NCBI RefSeq assembly: GCF_000151105.2
Contig: NC_014804.1
Location: forward strand, 1,364,001-1,428,000
Source of the DNA: Thermococcus barophilus MP
Lineage (GTDB): Archaea; Methanobacteriota_B; Thermococci; Thermococcales; Thermococcaceae
Direction: 5' to 3'
Length of the DNA stretch: 64,000 nt
Both the position numbers and the translations under genes were made by a program. A model generated the notes under the pieces. The model was not told the DNA's origin, did not search any database, and was given only the letters and a program-made list of their open reading frames with translations. This document shows, piece after piece, positions 1 through 7,497 of the stretch. The stretch's first letter is position 1; every line of letters begins with the position of its first letter.

Positions 1-2450
1 ACGAAGGTGTTCCCCCTGACTATAACCTCCTCAACCCTGATGTTCTTTCCCGTCCTGACGGGGAGTCCAAGGATAACTCCCCCACGGGAGTTGTTTTCAA
101 CCCTGTTGCTGGTAATTTTTACATTTTTACCGTTCCAGACGTGTATTCCCGCAAGCTCGTTTTCGAGAATCTCGTTGCTCGTTATCTCCAGTCCGGTGCC
201 GTTGACCACTACCGTCGCTATCGGCGAGTATCCTACGTTTATCCCGGGGAGCCAGGGGTAAGGACGCTCAAAGACTGGCACTGCATAGAAGTAGTAACCG
301 AAGACCGGGTCGTAATAGTATTCGCCGCTCCATCCGAGGAGCCTTTTTCTCATTACCGCGTCATGAACCCTATTGTCTGCTATTCTGCCGTTTTCGATGT
401 TGAGGGCAACAATTCCTCCCCCAGAGGAAAACGCCTCATTTTCCCTGATATCAAGTCCCTCAACCCCACTGGCAAGCACCGGAATCCCAAAGTTCTCTGA
501 GAACCTGTTGCCCTCAATTAGGACATCCTTCGAACCTCTAACCCCAATAGAGGCGTAATAGTTTCTCTCGAAGTTGCTCTCCACTATCCTGACTCCACTT
601 GAATCCTGGACGTAGATGCCTGCTATGCCCTCAAGCTCTTTAGCATTTACCGCCCTTATCTCAACGTCCGACGAACCTGACACAATAACAGGCGTTGCCT
701 TGTAACTTTGAAACTCCAGCCCCTCGATCCTAACGTTGCTTGAGTTAACCACAAACACCTGGCCTGCATTGTTTATGAGGACGTTTTTCGCATTCTTCAC
801 CATCAGCACAGGCCTTCCGTTCACGGTCGTTTCCTTTACCTCAAAATCCGTAAAGTAGCCGTCAGTGCCAATCGTGGAGATGTAATCGTTAACGAGAACG
901 TTTTTCTCCAGCTCATCCCTGGAGCGGAGGTAGATGCCTATTCCGGCGTTATCGTGGATGTAGTTTTCCCTGATGGTGTTGTTCTCACCTTCGATGTCTA
1001 TTAAAGCCCCGATATAGCCGAGGGGGGCGTGGTTTCTGGCCATGTCAGCTATATACCCGCAGGAGTCGCAGAAGGGGAGATACTCCAGAGTGAGTGGTCC
1101 GATACCGTTTCCAAAGAGCTCGTTGTTCTCTATCAATGAGTTGGAGACGTTGTGGAGGTAAAGCCCTATTCCATAGAGGGAGAAGCTGGGAATTGCATAG
1201 GCTCCTACTTCCTTTCCGTTTGGCAGGGTGTAGGACACTTCCTCATAGGTATCCCTGTTGTCCGCTATTAAGTTGCCCGAAATGGTCAGGTTTTCCGCCG
1301 TTGATATTGTTATCCCCCATGTGTTGTTGGTTATCTCGTTCCCTGAAATTGTTACGTTTGAGGTAATGCCGATCCAGTATTCAGAGAGGCAATTCACATC
1401 ACAGTGGAGTATTCCATTGTCTTCGTCTTCAATATTAATAACCTTGGATAGGTTCTTTTCGCCGCGGATTATTACTCCAAACCTGTTGTTCCTCACCGAG
1501 TTGTTTATGAACCCGACCCTCTTTGATGCTACTATAGTCACTCCCTGCGTGTTGTTCACTATTTCGTTGTTTACGAGCGTTGGTCCTGTGGCTATCGGAA
1601 GCTTATCGAAATATCCCACTTCCCTAACTGCCGGAACAGAAGTTAATATATAGATGCCCAGGTATGACCTTCTCACCGTGTTATTGGCTATGAGAAACGG
1701 GACCGTAACATTGCCCCCTGCCGCCGTACCTGAGATATGTACACTTATGATGTTGTCCTCGAAGGTGTTCTCTACGAGACCTGAGAACGTCGGCAGGACA
1801 TCCCCTAAATACCCGAAGACGTCCCCTTCCAATATCCCTGGGTCCGATACAACCGGCCCAGCTATTGCGATGCCAACTATCGTGTTTCTTATGGTGTTGT
1901 TATACAGGAGGAAGTTTGTCTTCTTCTCGGCGTCTATTTTAAACTGAACATAGTGGTTGGAATACACTATCTCCAAACTTGGATTCATTATGTCCTCAAC
2001 GGTATAGCGGAGTTCACTTACCCCCGTGTCCACCCCTACGTCCCAGCCATCTATTACGAGATTCTTTATCTCCTCTGCTATTGCAAAAGTCTCGAAGCTT
2101 TCAACATAAACCGCCGAAAGTGCCAAGGGAGGTCTTTCTTCCATGGGGATTTTTAGGATTATCTTCCTCCCGTTTCCGTCTATTATTACGCCCTCTGAGT
2201 AGATGGCTATGCAGGATAAACCCGCGTTGTTTCCCTCGTTGTCAAAATTGACTGGTATTAGCTGGCTGATATCATTCACAACTATGTCGTTCGCGAGCTT
2301 ATAGTAGCCACTCTGGGTTATCATGGTGCACTGGGTTATGTAGCACGGGTTATCTGGCGTGCACTGCCCTTCGCCCTTCACAGGGTAAAACGTTCCCATA
2401 ATGCTAAATACAAGGAGTATTCCAATGACGAAAGCTCCCAACTTCTTCAT
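1..2450 (-). CDS. Secreted right-handed beta-helix (NosD/PbH1-type) protein, partial
   Basis: The minus-strand frame is open from an ATG at 2450 to the window edge, so at least 816 residues are present and the C-terminus is missing. The N-terminus (MKKLGAFVIGILLVFSIMG) is a signal peptide. A Cys-containing segment follows, then an IDGNG motif near residue 80, as is common at the start of archaeal NosD-like and pectate-lyase-like beta-helices. The rest is rich in short Asn/Val/Ile repeats (for example RNNTV- and NNTIRNN-like turns), as expected for parallel beta-helix coils. GGAGGG lies 6 nt before the ATG. It is the last visible gene of a secreted-protein run (4895 to 1). Probably extracellular or cell-envelope bound; the ligand is unknown. 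Confidence 0.8.
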   Translation of the reverse strand, partial: MKKLGAFVIGILLVFSIMGTFYPVKGEGQCTPDNPCYITQCTMITQSGYYKLANDIVVNDISQLIPVNFDNEGNNAGLSCIAIYSEGVIIDGNGRKIILKIPMEERPPLALSAVYVESFETFAIAEEIKNLVIDGWDVGVDTGVSELRYTVEDIMNPSLEIVYSNHYVQFKIDAEKKTNFLLYNNTIRNTIVGIAIAGPVVSDPGILEGDVFGYLGDVLPTFSGLVENTFEDNIISVHISGTAAGGNVTVPFLIANNTVRRSYLGIYILTSVPAVREVGYFDKLPIATGPTLVNNEIVNNTQGVTIVASKRVGFINNSVRNNRFGVIIRGEKNLSKVINIEDEDNGILHCDVNCLSEYWIGITSNVTISGNEITNNTWGITISTAENLTISGNLIADNRDTYEEVSYTLPNGKEVGAYAIPSFSLYGIGLYLHNVSNSLIENNELFGNGIGPLTLEYLPFCDSCGYIADMARNHAPLGYIGALIDIEGENNTIRENYIHDNAGIGIYLRSRDELEKNVLVNDYISTIGTDGYFTDFEVKETTVNGRPVLMVKNAKNVLINNAGQVFVVNSSNVRIEGLEFQSYKATPVIVSGSSDVEIRAVNAKELEGIAGIYVQDSSGVRIVESNFERNYYASIGVRGSKDVLIEGNRFSENFGIPVLASGVEGLDIRENEAFSSGGGIVALNIENGRIADNRVHDAVMRKRLLGWSGEYYYDPVFGYYFYAVPVFERPYPWLPGINVGYSPIATVVVNGTGLEITSNEILENELAGIHVWNGKNVKITSNRVENNSRGGVILGLPVRTGKNIRVEEVIVRGNTF

Positions 2451-2503
2451 ACATTTCCCTCCGCTACTAAACTTAAGCAAAAAATACTGAAAGCAAACAT
2501 CAG

Positions 2504-2653
2504 CTACACCCTTCCCTCTTTCTCAAGTGCCTTCCTGATCTGCATCATGAAGAAAGCCTCTTCGGCGCGGAGAACTTTAACCACTGTGTCTTTATCAATA
2601 CCCGTGTTCCTGCTTATGTACTCCACAAGCTCCTTCTTGATCTCCCTGAGCAT
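2504..2653 (-). CDS. Small conserved-looking protein, 49 aa
   Basis: A 50-codon frame including the stop starts with ATG 3 nt after the stop of the upstream membrane protein gene and ends 54 nt before the beta-helix gene. The product begins MLREIKKELVEYISRNTG and ends RKALEKEGRV. It is highly charged and predicted helical, with no membrane segment. Tight packing between two same-strand genes supports a real gene translated from the same message. I do not recognise the family; a small helical regulatory or scaffold protein is possible. Confidence 0.5.
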   Translation of the reverse strand: MLREIKKELVEYISRNTGIDKDTVVKVLRAEEAFFMMQIRKALEKEGRV

Positions 2654-2655
2654 TC

Positions 2656-3270
2656 TCAACCCCTCTTCAGGGGGACGTTGAGGAGCACAAGTCCTATCAG
2701 GGCTATTACCGCGAGCCCGAGGAAGATTGGGTTTTTACCGCTTTCTTTGTAGGGAAGCTCGTACTTTATGGCGCCGTTTTCGAAGCGAACGTTTCTGGCG
2801 TCCTTCGGTAAGACAACGGTTATCGTCTCCACAAGCCTGCCCTGCCCCCCGAATAGCGGCTGAACGCCGGTGAGGACGATAGTATTCTCGTTTTGAGTTG
2901 ACAGTGTCAGGTCGCCCTCTCCCAGGTTGAGTTCCCAGTAGGAGCCTTTATTCACAGCTGCTCCAAGCATCACATAACTTGCCTTTATCTGGTTGTTGGA
3001 GTCATCCCACTCAATTTTCATGTTCTTGTACTCTGTATCGCTCCTCTTGTTTTCGAACTCCCGCTTGAGCATGTAGGTTGTCGGGTAGGTCTGCTTCATC
3101 TGAAGGTATAAGTTTGGGGTGAACTTCCACACTTCATTGACCTTGGCATTTCCAACATCATCAACTGTAATTTTCATTGTACCATCAACCTTGAACTCCA
3201 CTATCTTTATCTCCTGAGCAACTGCCAATGGAAGTAACAGCAACAAAAATAGGAGTAAAATCTTCTTCAT
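2656..3270 (-). CDS. Secreted, C-terminally membrane-anchored protein of unknown function
   Basis: The 204-residue product has a signal peptide (MKKILLLFLLLLLPLAVAQ), a beta-rich extracytoplasmic region of about 150 residues, and a C-terminal membrane segment (IFLGLAVIALIGLVLL) followed by a short basic tail. The ATG at 3270 is preferred because GGGGTGA sits 5 nt upstream; the upstream GTG at 3279 overlaps the previous stop. It follows the transglutaminase-like gene directly (translational coupling over GGGTGATG). It probably works at the cell surface with that protein; no catalytic motif is visible. Confidence 0.75.
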   Translation of the reverse strand: MKKILLLFLLLLLPLAVAQEIKIVEFKVDGTMKITVDDVGNAKVNEVWKFTPNLYLQMKQTYPTTYMLKREFENKRSDTEYKNMKIEWDDSNNQIKASYVMLGAAVNKGSYWELNLGEGDLTLSTQNENTIVLTGVQPLFGGQGRLVETITVVLPKDARNVRFENGAIKYELPYKESGKNPIFLGLAVIALIGLVLLNVPLKRG

Positions 3271-3275
3271 TTTCA

Positions 3276-4895
3276 TCACCCCAGCTTAAAGGTGCTTACA
3301 ATGTACTCACCAAGCTGATTGTACTCGTTCCTTCCAACGGGAAAGTCATAAACAACTGCAAATCCCATTCCATTCGCTGTGAAGTATCTTGCAACTGCTG
3401 AGTAGTCCCCATAACCTGTGTCAATTGTGTAAAGAACAGTGTAAACCGTTTGACCAGCTATACTCGCCTGTGTCTCCTGCCTGTCCTTTATCGTTGCTCC
3501 AGCCTCGGCCAAGCTGTTCTCGAAGGCATAAACCATGTCCTGAACACTCGCCCCCTGGGAGTAGATCACCATGAATTCAAACTCCCCATCGGGGCTAAGC
3601 AAGTAAACGTAGCCGCCGTAGTCCTCTGGATTGTCCCAGTCAGCGGGATAGTCAAAGGAGAAGTACTGCCCGAGATATGTATTCCAGCGTTGGTTTCCGT
3701 TGTTTCCCCCGGTTTCTCCGCCTGTTTCTCCAGTTCCTCCACCACCGGTGCCTCCCGTCATGCCCCCTGTTGTACCTTCCTGGGTTCCGCCCGTGGGTTG
3801 CAGGGTTATACCCCACTTGCTCAGTATATCCGCTGGAAGCTGGGGCAGTTCCGGAGGAACTATCCCCTTCGAATGCTCCTCAGCGATGTTCACCACTATA
3901 TACGGTCCGCTCATTGCCTTCTGCCATGTGTTGATGCCTGCTTGAATTGCCTCTTGGAACGAGACGCCGGAGTTTATTGCTGTAGCTTCAACTGGAATTA
4001 TTGCCCCACTCGGAAGCTGAATGAGTGGGAATGCATGACCCGGCATCAGCACGATGTAGGCTTTAAGCCCCTGGGACATCGCCAGGGAAGAAAACCAGAG
4101 TGCTAAATCGATGCACGTCCCGCTTTTGTCCCTTATCACATCTCTGGGGAACATTATGTGCTCTGCGAATTTGCCAGTCCAGTAGCCTTCTCCCTCGGTC
4201 TTGTAGGAGAAGCCGTTTATAACAGCTAAAGCCCACATTCCGCTGAGGCTTTTTATTGCCTCATCATCGCTTAAGCTTGCCCCCGCTCCCCCAGCTAATT
4301 TGTTTCCCATATCCGCAAACTCCCTGACAACTGGATCGCTTGGCGTTACCCATGCAGCAAGAAGCGGAGCATTGCTGAAGGTGTCGTAGAAACTGCCGGT
4401 GCTCTCCTCGGGGCTCAGCGATGAAAACACAAAGTCGTTGACGCCAAGTATTGAGAGAGACTTTGTAATGCTCTCCTCCTTGGTTTCACCATTCACCTCG
4501 TATGTTATCCGTATCCTCAGGTTTGACGGCGTTGAGGCAGTTAGCTTGGTCACCTCGCTCGAGAGAATCGGAAAATAGAGATCAACGATGGTACCGTTTG
4601 GTACTAAAATGGGATAGCTTCTCTCAACCTCAGGAGCATAGTTGTCAATGGAGTAGCTTATCTTTATGTTTTTTATTGCACCATTTCCTGAGTTGTGAAG
4701 AACAACTTTTGCAACCCAAAAGCCAAGCTTTGGATTGCCGTAGACCTTGTAAGCCCCGGACATTATCTGCTCCTTCGAGTAAACCTTGTACTCCAGCTTT
4801 CCTTCTCCTCCGCCTCCAAATGCTCCGACATAACCCACTATAGATAACACAAGCAGTGCAGCAAGAACTCCCGAACCAATAATCTTGGTGTTCAT
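3276..4895 (-). CDS. Membrane-anchored transglutaminase-like protein
   Basis: The 539-residue product has an N-terminal membrane segment (residues 5-26), then a beta-rich CARDB-like region. A transglutaminase-like core follows with Cys261 (GTCIDLALW), His287 (PGHAFPL) and an acidic residue at 303 (PVEAT), a plausible Cys-His-Asp/Glu triad. A Gly/Thr-rich linker at about 365-400 leads to a C-terminal domain (YFSFDYPADW...), resembling PsbP/DUF1795-like modules. GGTGATGGT precedes the ATG. It is the first gene of the envelope run and shares a divergent region with the fumarase beta gene. Archaeal transglutaminase-like proteins may act as proteases or amidases; the substrate is unknown. Confidence 0.75.
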   Translation of the reverse strand: MNTKIIGSGVLAALLVLSIVGYVGAFGGGGEGKLEYKVYSKEQIMSGAYKVYGNPKLGFWVAKVVLHNSGNGAIKNIKISYSIDNYAPEVERSYPILVPNGTIVDLYFPILSSEVTKLTASTPSNLRIRITYEVNGETKEESITKSLSILGVNDFVFSSLSPEESTGSFYDTFSNAPLLAAWVTPSDPVVREFADMGNKLAGGAGASLSDDEAIKSLSGMWALAVINGFSYKTEGEGYWTGKFAEHIMFPRDVIRDKSGTCIDLALWFSSLAMSQGLKAYIVLMPGHAFPLIQLPSGAIIPVEATAINSGVSFQEAIQAGINTWQKAMSGPYIVVNIAEEHSKGIVPPELPQLPADILSKWGITLQPTGGTQEGTTGGMTGGTGGGGTGETGGETGGNNGNQRWNTYLGQYFSFDYPADWDNPEDYGGYVYLLSPDGEFEFMVIYSQGASVQDMVYAFENSLAEAGATIKDRQETQASIAGQTVYTVLYTIDTGYGDYSAVARYFTANGMGFAVVYDFPVGRNEYNQLGEYIVSTFKLG

Positions 4896-4939
4896 ACCAT
4901 CACCGAGGTTAAATTACCTAAAACTGATACTTACAGGCT

Positions 4940-4964
4940 GGGTTTGAGAAAATTAGTCAAACCC
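4940..4964. promoter_or_regulatory. Perfect inverted repeat in divergent promoter region
   Basis: GGGTTTGA and TCAAACCC form an 8-bp perfect inverted repeat with a 9-bp AT-rich spacer. It lies between the divergent starts at 4895 (minus) and 5009 (plus), directly upstream of the plus-strand TATA-like sequence AAGCTTTAAGG (about 4969-4979). Placement suggests a transcription-factor site acting on one or both promoters. The regulator is unknown. Confidence 0.45.
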
Positions 4965-5008
4965 AAAAAAGCTTTAAGGTTAGAGTTAAATCCTATCATG
5001 GTGATGTT

Positions 5009-5533
5009 GTGGACCTAAAAGTTCCTTTGGGCGAGAAAGATGTTCTAAAACTTAAAACTGGCGACATCGTTTATCTTTCTGGAATCATATACACAGCAAG
5101 GGATTTAGCCCACAGAAGGATCGTCGACCTTGCTAAACGAGGTGAACTGCCCTTTAGCTTAGAAGGAGCTACTATCTACCACTGCGGACCCATTGTCCGA
5201 AAAAATAAGGGAGAATTTGAGATAGTCTCAGCAGGCCCAACAACAAGCACGAGGATGAATCGCTATCTCAATGAGGTTTTATCTTTAGGAGTTAGGGGGA
5301 TTATTGGAAAGGGAGGAATGATCCCCGAACCATTTAAGAAGCATAGCGCTGTTTACTTCGCCTTCACCGGCGGAGCAGGATCTTTAGCGGCTAAGAGCAT
5401 TAAAAAAGTAAGAGATGTTTTCTGGCTCGATGAACTTGGCATTCCCGAGGCAGTTTGGGTGTTGGAGGTTGAAAGATTCCCGCTTTTGGTTGCCATTGAT
5501 GCACATGGGAATTCGATTTACAAAAAGAGTTAA
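5009..5533 (+). CDS. fumB: Fumarate hydratase, beta subunit (C-terminal domain type, class I)
   Basis: The 174-residue product matches the swivelling C-terminal (beta) domain of class I Fe-S fumarase/tartrate dehydratase: an ARDLAHRRI segment early on, HCGPIV, PTTSTRMN, GKGGM and FTGGAGSLAAKSI. Together with an alpha subunit bearing the 4Fe-4S cluster it would interconvert fumarate and malate. The start is GTG at 5009 with GGTGAT just upstream; no in-frame ATG fits. The alpha subunit is not adjacent, which is unusual because the two genes are often paired. A malic enzyme and malate dehydrogenase are encoded further along the window. Confidence 0.85.
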   Translation: MDLKVPLGEKDVLKLKTGDIVYLSGIIYTARDLAHRRIVDLAKRGELPFSLEGATIYHCGPIVRKNKGEFEIVSAGPTTSTRMNRYLNEVLSLGVRGIIGKGGMIPEPFKKHSAVYFAFTGGAGSLAAKSIKKVRDVFWLDELGIPEAVWVLEVERFPLLVAIDAHGNSIYKKS

Positions 5534-5557
5534 AAGATAGAGGAAGTTACTCACTAC

Positions 5558-5617
5558 AGCCGATGATGGCAACAGGGTAGCTGCCGATTGATGACGAAGC
5601 CGTTCCAGTCTGAGGCT
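5558..5617 (+). ncRNA. Candidate C/D box sRNA (rRNA/tRNA 2'-O-methylation guide)
   Basis: On the plus strand a terminal stem AGCC (5558-5561) / GGCT (5614-5617) encloses C box ATGATGG (5563-5569, one mismatch to RTGATGA), an 11-nt guide, a degenerate D' box CTGC (5581-5584), C' box TGATGA (5589-5594), a 15-nt guide and D box CTGA (5610-5613). The order and the 60-nt size fit archaeal C/D sRNAs. It lies between the convergent fumarase and stress-protein genes and overlaps the latter's stop codon by 2 nt. It could be processed from the fumarase message. The weak D' box and mismatched C box keep this tentative. Confidence 0.5.
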
Positions 5618-6458
5618 ATTCACACGGTACCAAAAGCACAGGCAGCTTTGAATCCCTTATGACCCTTTCTGCCGTGCTTCCGAGGAGTAAATCCCTGATG
5701 ATGCTTCGTCCCTTCTTACCCATTACAATAAGCGTTGCACCTTTTGCTATTGAGAGACCTATTATCCCTTGAGAGGCAATGCCAGCCAGCACCTCCTTTT
5801 CAACTGGAAACTTCACGATCTTTGCATACCTCTCAAGGTTCTGCTTGGCCTTTGCTATATTTTCTTCAAGCTCCTCAGCTTTGCCGTAGTCAACGACGTG
5901 AAGAAGGACTCCTTCCTTAGCGAGCTCCTCAAACCTCTTAACAGCTTCCATTATCCGTATTGAACACGGCGAAAAGTCTAAAGCTACCAGCGGTTTGTCA
6001 AAAATTTTCTCGCAGTCATGCAGGCATTTTATCTTCTCTTCCTCTTCATCCCATTCATACCTAATCAATAAAACGGGTTTCTTGGTTGCTCTTACAAGGT
6101 TTGAAGCTGTGCTTCCCAAAAACATCTGACGCAGAATATTTTCTCCTTTTGAGGGGCTTATAATTAGGTCAACGTTCCTTTCTCTGGCAATTTCAGCTAT
6201 TTCCAACGAAGGAATTCCAAGCTTCACAATTGATTCAACCTCTATTCCCCGCTCTCTAAGCTCGTCCGCCAAGTTGTTTATCTGTTCCTCATCAATCTTC
6301 ATAAGCTCAAGGGCTTCAATATCTGTTGCAGTGATATCAACTATGTGTACAAGATAGAGCTTTTTAGCCCCAAGCTCAAAGAACTTCGGGACACAGTTCC
6401 TTAAAGCATGTAAGGACACTTCAGAAAAATCCGTTGGGAAAAGTATCTTCTCAAACAT
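5616..6458 (-). CDS. Universal stress protein with two UspA domains
   Basis: The 280-residue product is a tandem UspA fusion. The first half starts FEKILFPTDFSEVS and contains a degenerate loop (ISPSKGENILRQMFLGSTA). The second half has VALDFSPCS and a canonical ATP-binding loop (VMGKKGRSIIRDLLLGSTA) followed by RVIRDSKLPVLLVP. The second domain probably binds ATP. The ATG at 6458 has GGTGA 5 nt upstream; the upstream TTG at 6470 has no such site. It is a single gene, convergent with the fumarase beta gene. A cytosolic stress or signalling role is assumed from the family. Confidence 0.85.
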   Translation of the reverse strand: MFEKILFPTDFSEVSLHALRNCVPKFFELGAKKLYLVHIVDITATDIEALELMKIDEEQINNLADELRERGIEVESIVKLGIPSLEIAEIARERNVDLIISPSKGENILRQMFLGSTASNLVRATKKPVLLIRYEWDEEEEKIKCLHDCEKIFDKPLVALDFSPCSIRIMEAVKRFEELAKEGVLLHVVDYGKAEELEENIAKAKQNLERYAKIVKFPVEKEVLAGIASQGIIGLSIAKGATLIVMGKKGRSIIRDLLLGSTAERVIRDSKLPVLLVPCE

Positions 6459-6561
6459 CAGCTTCACCAATAATATTTTATGCAGTTGAAGTATTTAGGT
6501 GTTGCCAAAGGAAATATAAACACCATAGTTTTCATCATGTCTCGATGTGTGTTTTTGTTAA

Positions 6562-6690
6562 GTGTGAATATGTTTGTGGGTAAGTCCTTGAAATGCAAAC
6601 ACTTTGGCAAAATTACTTTTTTGTTGGAGCTTTGATTTCCGCTTTTTAAGAAGTGTTTGCAACAAAAGAAGCGTTTAAAGCAAACATTCA
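6562..6690. repeat. Nested inverted repeats in the 343-bp gene-free gap
   Basis: The gap 6459-6801 has no supportable gene. It contains a perfect 11-bp inverted repeat TGCAAACACTT (6594-6604) / AAGTGTTTGCA (6651-6661), nested inside a second imperfect pair, GTGAATATGTTTG (from about 6563) and CAAACATTCAC (to about 6690). The two arms align over about 50 nt with small gaps. It may be a decayed inverted-repeat element, a structured RNA or a regulatory region. A TATA-like GGTTATAAACATG lies near 6770, ahead of the ABC transporter gene at 6802. Confidence 0.45.
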
Positions 6691-6801
6691 CCCAAAATAA
6701 AAGCAAATCAAGAAATGATGACAACCCAAAAATATCCAGAAAAACAGGCCATCCCAGATGAGAACTAAGGTTATAAACATGCACACATACTATACTTTGC
6801 A

Positions 6802-7497
6802 ATGGAGCGGAGGATTGTCTTAGAGACCGTTGATCTCGTCAAGAATTATTACATCGGCAGAAAGATAGTGGTTCCAGCTCTCAGAGGGGTTAGTCTGAAG
6901 ATTTATGAAGGGGAGTTTGTTGCAATAATAGGGCCAAGTGGAAGTGGAAAAACTACACTTCTCAACATGCTCGGTTTATTAGACAGACCCACAAGCGGAA
7001 AAGTGTATATTGATGGAATCGATGTCAGCAATCTCAATGATAATCAGCTTTCTGAAATCAGATTGAGGAAAATTGGCTTTGTTTTTCAATATTACAACCT
7101 GGTTCCAATACTAACAGCGCTGGAAAATGTTGAGCTGCCGATGCTCTTAGCAGGTGTTCCAAGGAAGAAGAGAATAAAAAGAGCAAAGGAACTCCTCAAA
7201 TCCGTTGGGCTGGAAAAGTTCATGCATCATAAACCAAATGAAATGAGCGGAGGGCAGCAGCAGAGAGTTGCCATAGCAAGGGCTTTAGCCAACGATCCAA
7301 GCATAGTCTTAGCAGATGAACCGACCGGAAATCTTGACACCCAGACATCGAAAGAGATAATAGCTTTAATGAAGAGGATAAATCTCGAGAGAGGAACTAC
7401 CTTTGTGATAGTGACTCACGATGTCGAGGTTGCAAAAGAGGCTGAGAGAATTCTTCAAATAAGAGATGGGAAGATTAGTGAGGTGAAAAAGTTATGA
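6802..7497 (+). CDS. ABC transporter ATP-binding protein, MacB/LolD type
   Basis: The 231-residue ATPase has Walker [13 protein letters not shown] (about 43-54), the Q-loop at [10 protein letters not shown], signature [15 protein letters not shown], Walker [14 protein letters not shown] and the H-loop at VTHD. The sequence groups with MacB/LolD exporters, which drive FtsX-type permeases. The ATG at 6802 lies about 30 nt after a TATA-like AGGTTATAAAC. The next gene overlaps it by 4 nt. It presumably powers the permease encoded at 9322; the substrate is unknown. Confidence 0.9.
   Translation: MERRIVLETVDLVKNYYIGRKIVVPALRGVSLKIYEGEFVAIIGPSGSGKTTLLNMLGLLDRPTSGKVYIDGIDVSNLNDNQLSEIRLRKIGFVFQYYNLVPILTALENVELPMLLAGVPRKKRIKRAKELLKSVGLEKFMHHKPNEMSGGQQQRVAIARALANDPSIVLADEPTGNLDTQTSKEIIALMKRINLERGTTFVIVTHDVEVAKEAERILQIRDGKISEVKKL

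Noticed and set aside
141-2251. Several plus-strand open frames of 60-130 codons
   Set aside because: They are antisense to the continuous beta-helix frame and have no ribosome binding sites or family signatures.
6715-6765. ATGATGA followed by possible guide sequence, a C/D sRNA-like start
   Set aside because: No CTGA D or D' box follows at the right distance.
6464-6802. 112-codon minus-strand open frame
   Set aside because: It covers an AT-rich gap with inverted repeats, has no plausible start site, and its Phe/Cys-rich product looks like chance translation.
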